Shown here: positions 63,906 to 64,000 of the stretch, one piece after another
Layout: each line of letters opens with the position of its first letter
Numbering within the stretch: position 1 is the stretch's first letter
Assembly: GCF_002214565.1 (NCBI RefSeq)
Contig: NZ_CP015106.1
Coordinates: forward strand, 310,001-374,000
DNA length: 64,000 nucleotides
DNA from: Thermococcus radiotolerans
GTDB taxonomy: Archaea > Methanobacteriota_B > Thermococci > Thermococcales > Thermococcaceae
Direction: 5' to 3'
Position numbers and translations under genes: made by a program
The notes under the pieces: generated by a model
Told to the model about the DNA's origin: nothing
The model's database searches: none
Seen by the model: the letters and a program-made list of their open reading frames with translations, nothing else

Positions 63906-64000
63906 ATGCAGAAGGCAAGGATTAAGCTCGCAAGCACCAACATTAAGGCCCTCAACGAGGTCACCGACCAGATCAAGCAGATAGCCGAGAGGACCGGCGT
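63906..64000 (+). CDS. rps10: Small ribosomal subunit protein S10, N-terminal part
   Basis: This frame is cut by the window end; the first 31 residues ([20 protein letters not shown], then [10 protein letters not shown]) match archaeal uS10. ATG 63906 follows AGGAGGGACTGAA. It is probably cotranscribed with aEF-1alpha. Confidence 0.95.

Overview
The window is a dense, low-redundancy stretch of a hyperthermophilic euryarchaeal chromosome, almost certainly a Thermococcus species. The evidence is the set of information-processing genes (TFS, PCNA, Gins51, aIF1A, RIO1, topoisomerase VI, aEF-2, aEF-1alpha, S10), a long AglB oligosaccharyltransferase, TrmY, MptA, a SAMP-type protein, G/C-rich third codon positions, GGTGA-type ribosome binding sites and BRE/TATA promoters. 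I see no rRNA, tRNA, CRISPR array, insertion sequence or prophage. Intergenic gaps are short; only one exceeds 300 bases (upstream of the aEF-1alpha gene).

Layout. 0-6.5 kb: copper region (end of a CopB-like P1B ATPase, a SHOCT protein, a CopR-like TRASH regulator), an HTH regulator, a methyltransferase, a three-gene ABC exporter and a peroxiredoxin. 6.6-10.4 kb (minus strand): TFS, a 54-residue protein, PCNA, Gins51 and a molybdopterin oxidoreductase. 10.5-20.8 kb: three tandem Ig-like surface proteins, glyA, an amino acid permease, a sirtuin, a HAD phosphatase, PAP2 and transport genes, and a DUF835 membrane protein. 20.9-27.8 kb: the TldE/TldD pair, MazG, a racemase-like protein, a MinD-like ATPase, MscS and CoaBC. 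27.8-31.8 kb: a possible fluoride-response neighbourhood. It holds crcB (Fluc) with DUF190, an antiporter, and a three-gene operon of unknown function preceded by a clear fluoride (crcB-motif) riboswitch. 31.8-45.7 kb: archaemetzincin, a radical SAM protein, pyruvate kinase, TrmY, adenylate kinase, a SAMP1-like protein, then AglB and GlmS. 45.7-50.6 kb: a methyltransferase, a mannosyltransferase-like membrane protein, RNase HII and a Zn/Mn ABC transporter. 50.8-57.9 kb: a long plus-strand cluster aIF1A-RIO1-KH-Top6B-Top6A-DUF530-DUF1699-DUF4129. 57.9-64 kb: MptA, an HD phosphohydrolase, aEF-2, aEF-1alpha and the start of S10.

The most striking signal is at 31656-31741 on the minus strand. A textbook fluoride aptamer begins about where its promoter should start transcription. 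The 3' strand of its pseudoknot helix can alternatively pair with the Shine-Dalgarno region of the next gene. That gene encodes an alpha/alpha-toroid (prenyltransferase-repeat) protein and is followed by a coiled-coil protein and a ribbon-helix-helix-like coiled-coil protein. The recognisable fluoride channel gene 3 kb away has no such aptamer. This suggests a fluoride-controlled operon of unrecognised function.
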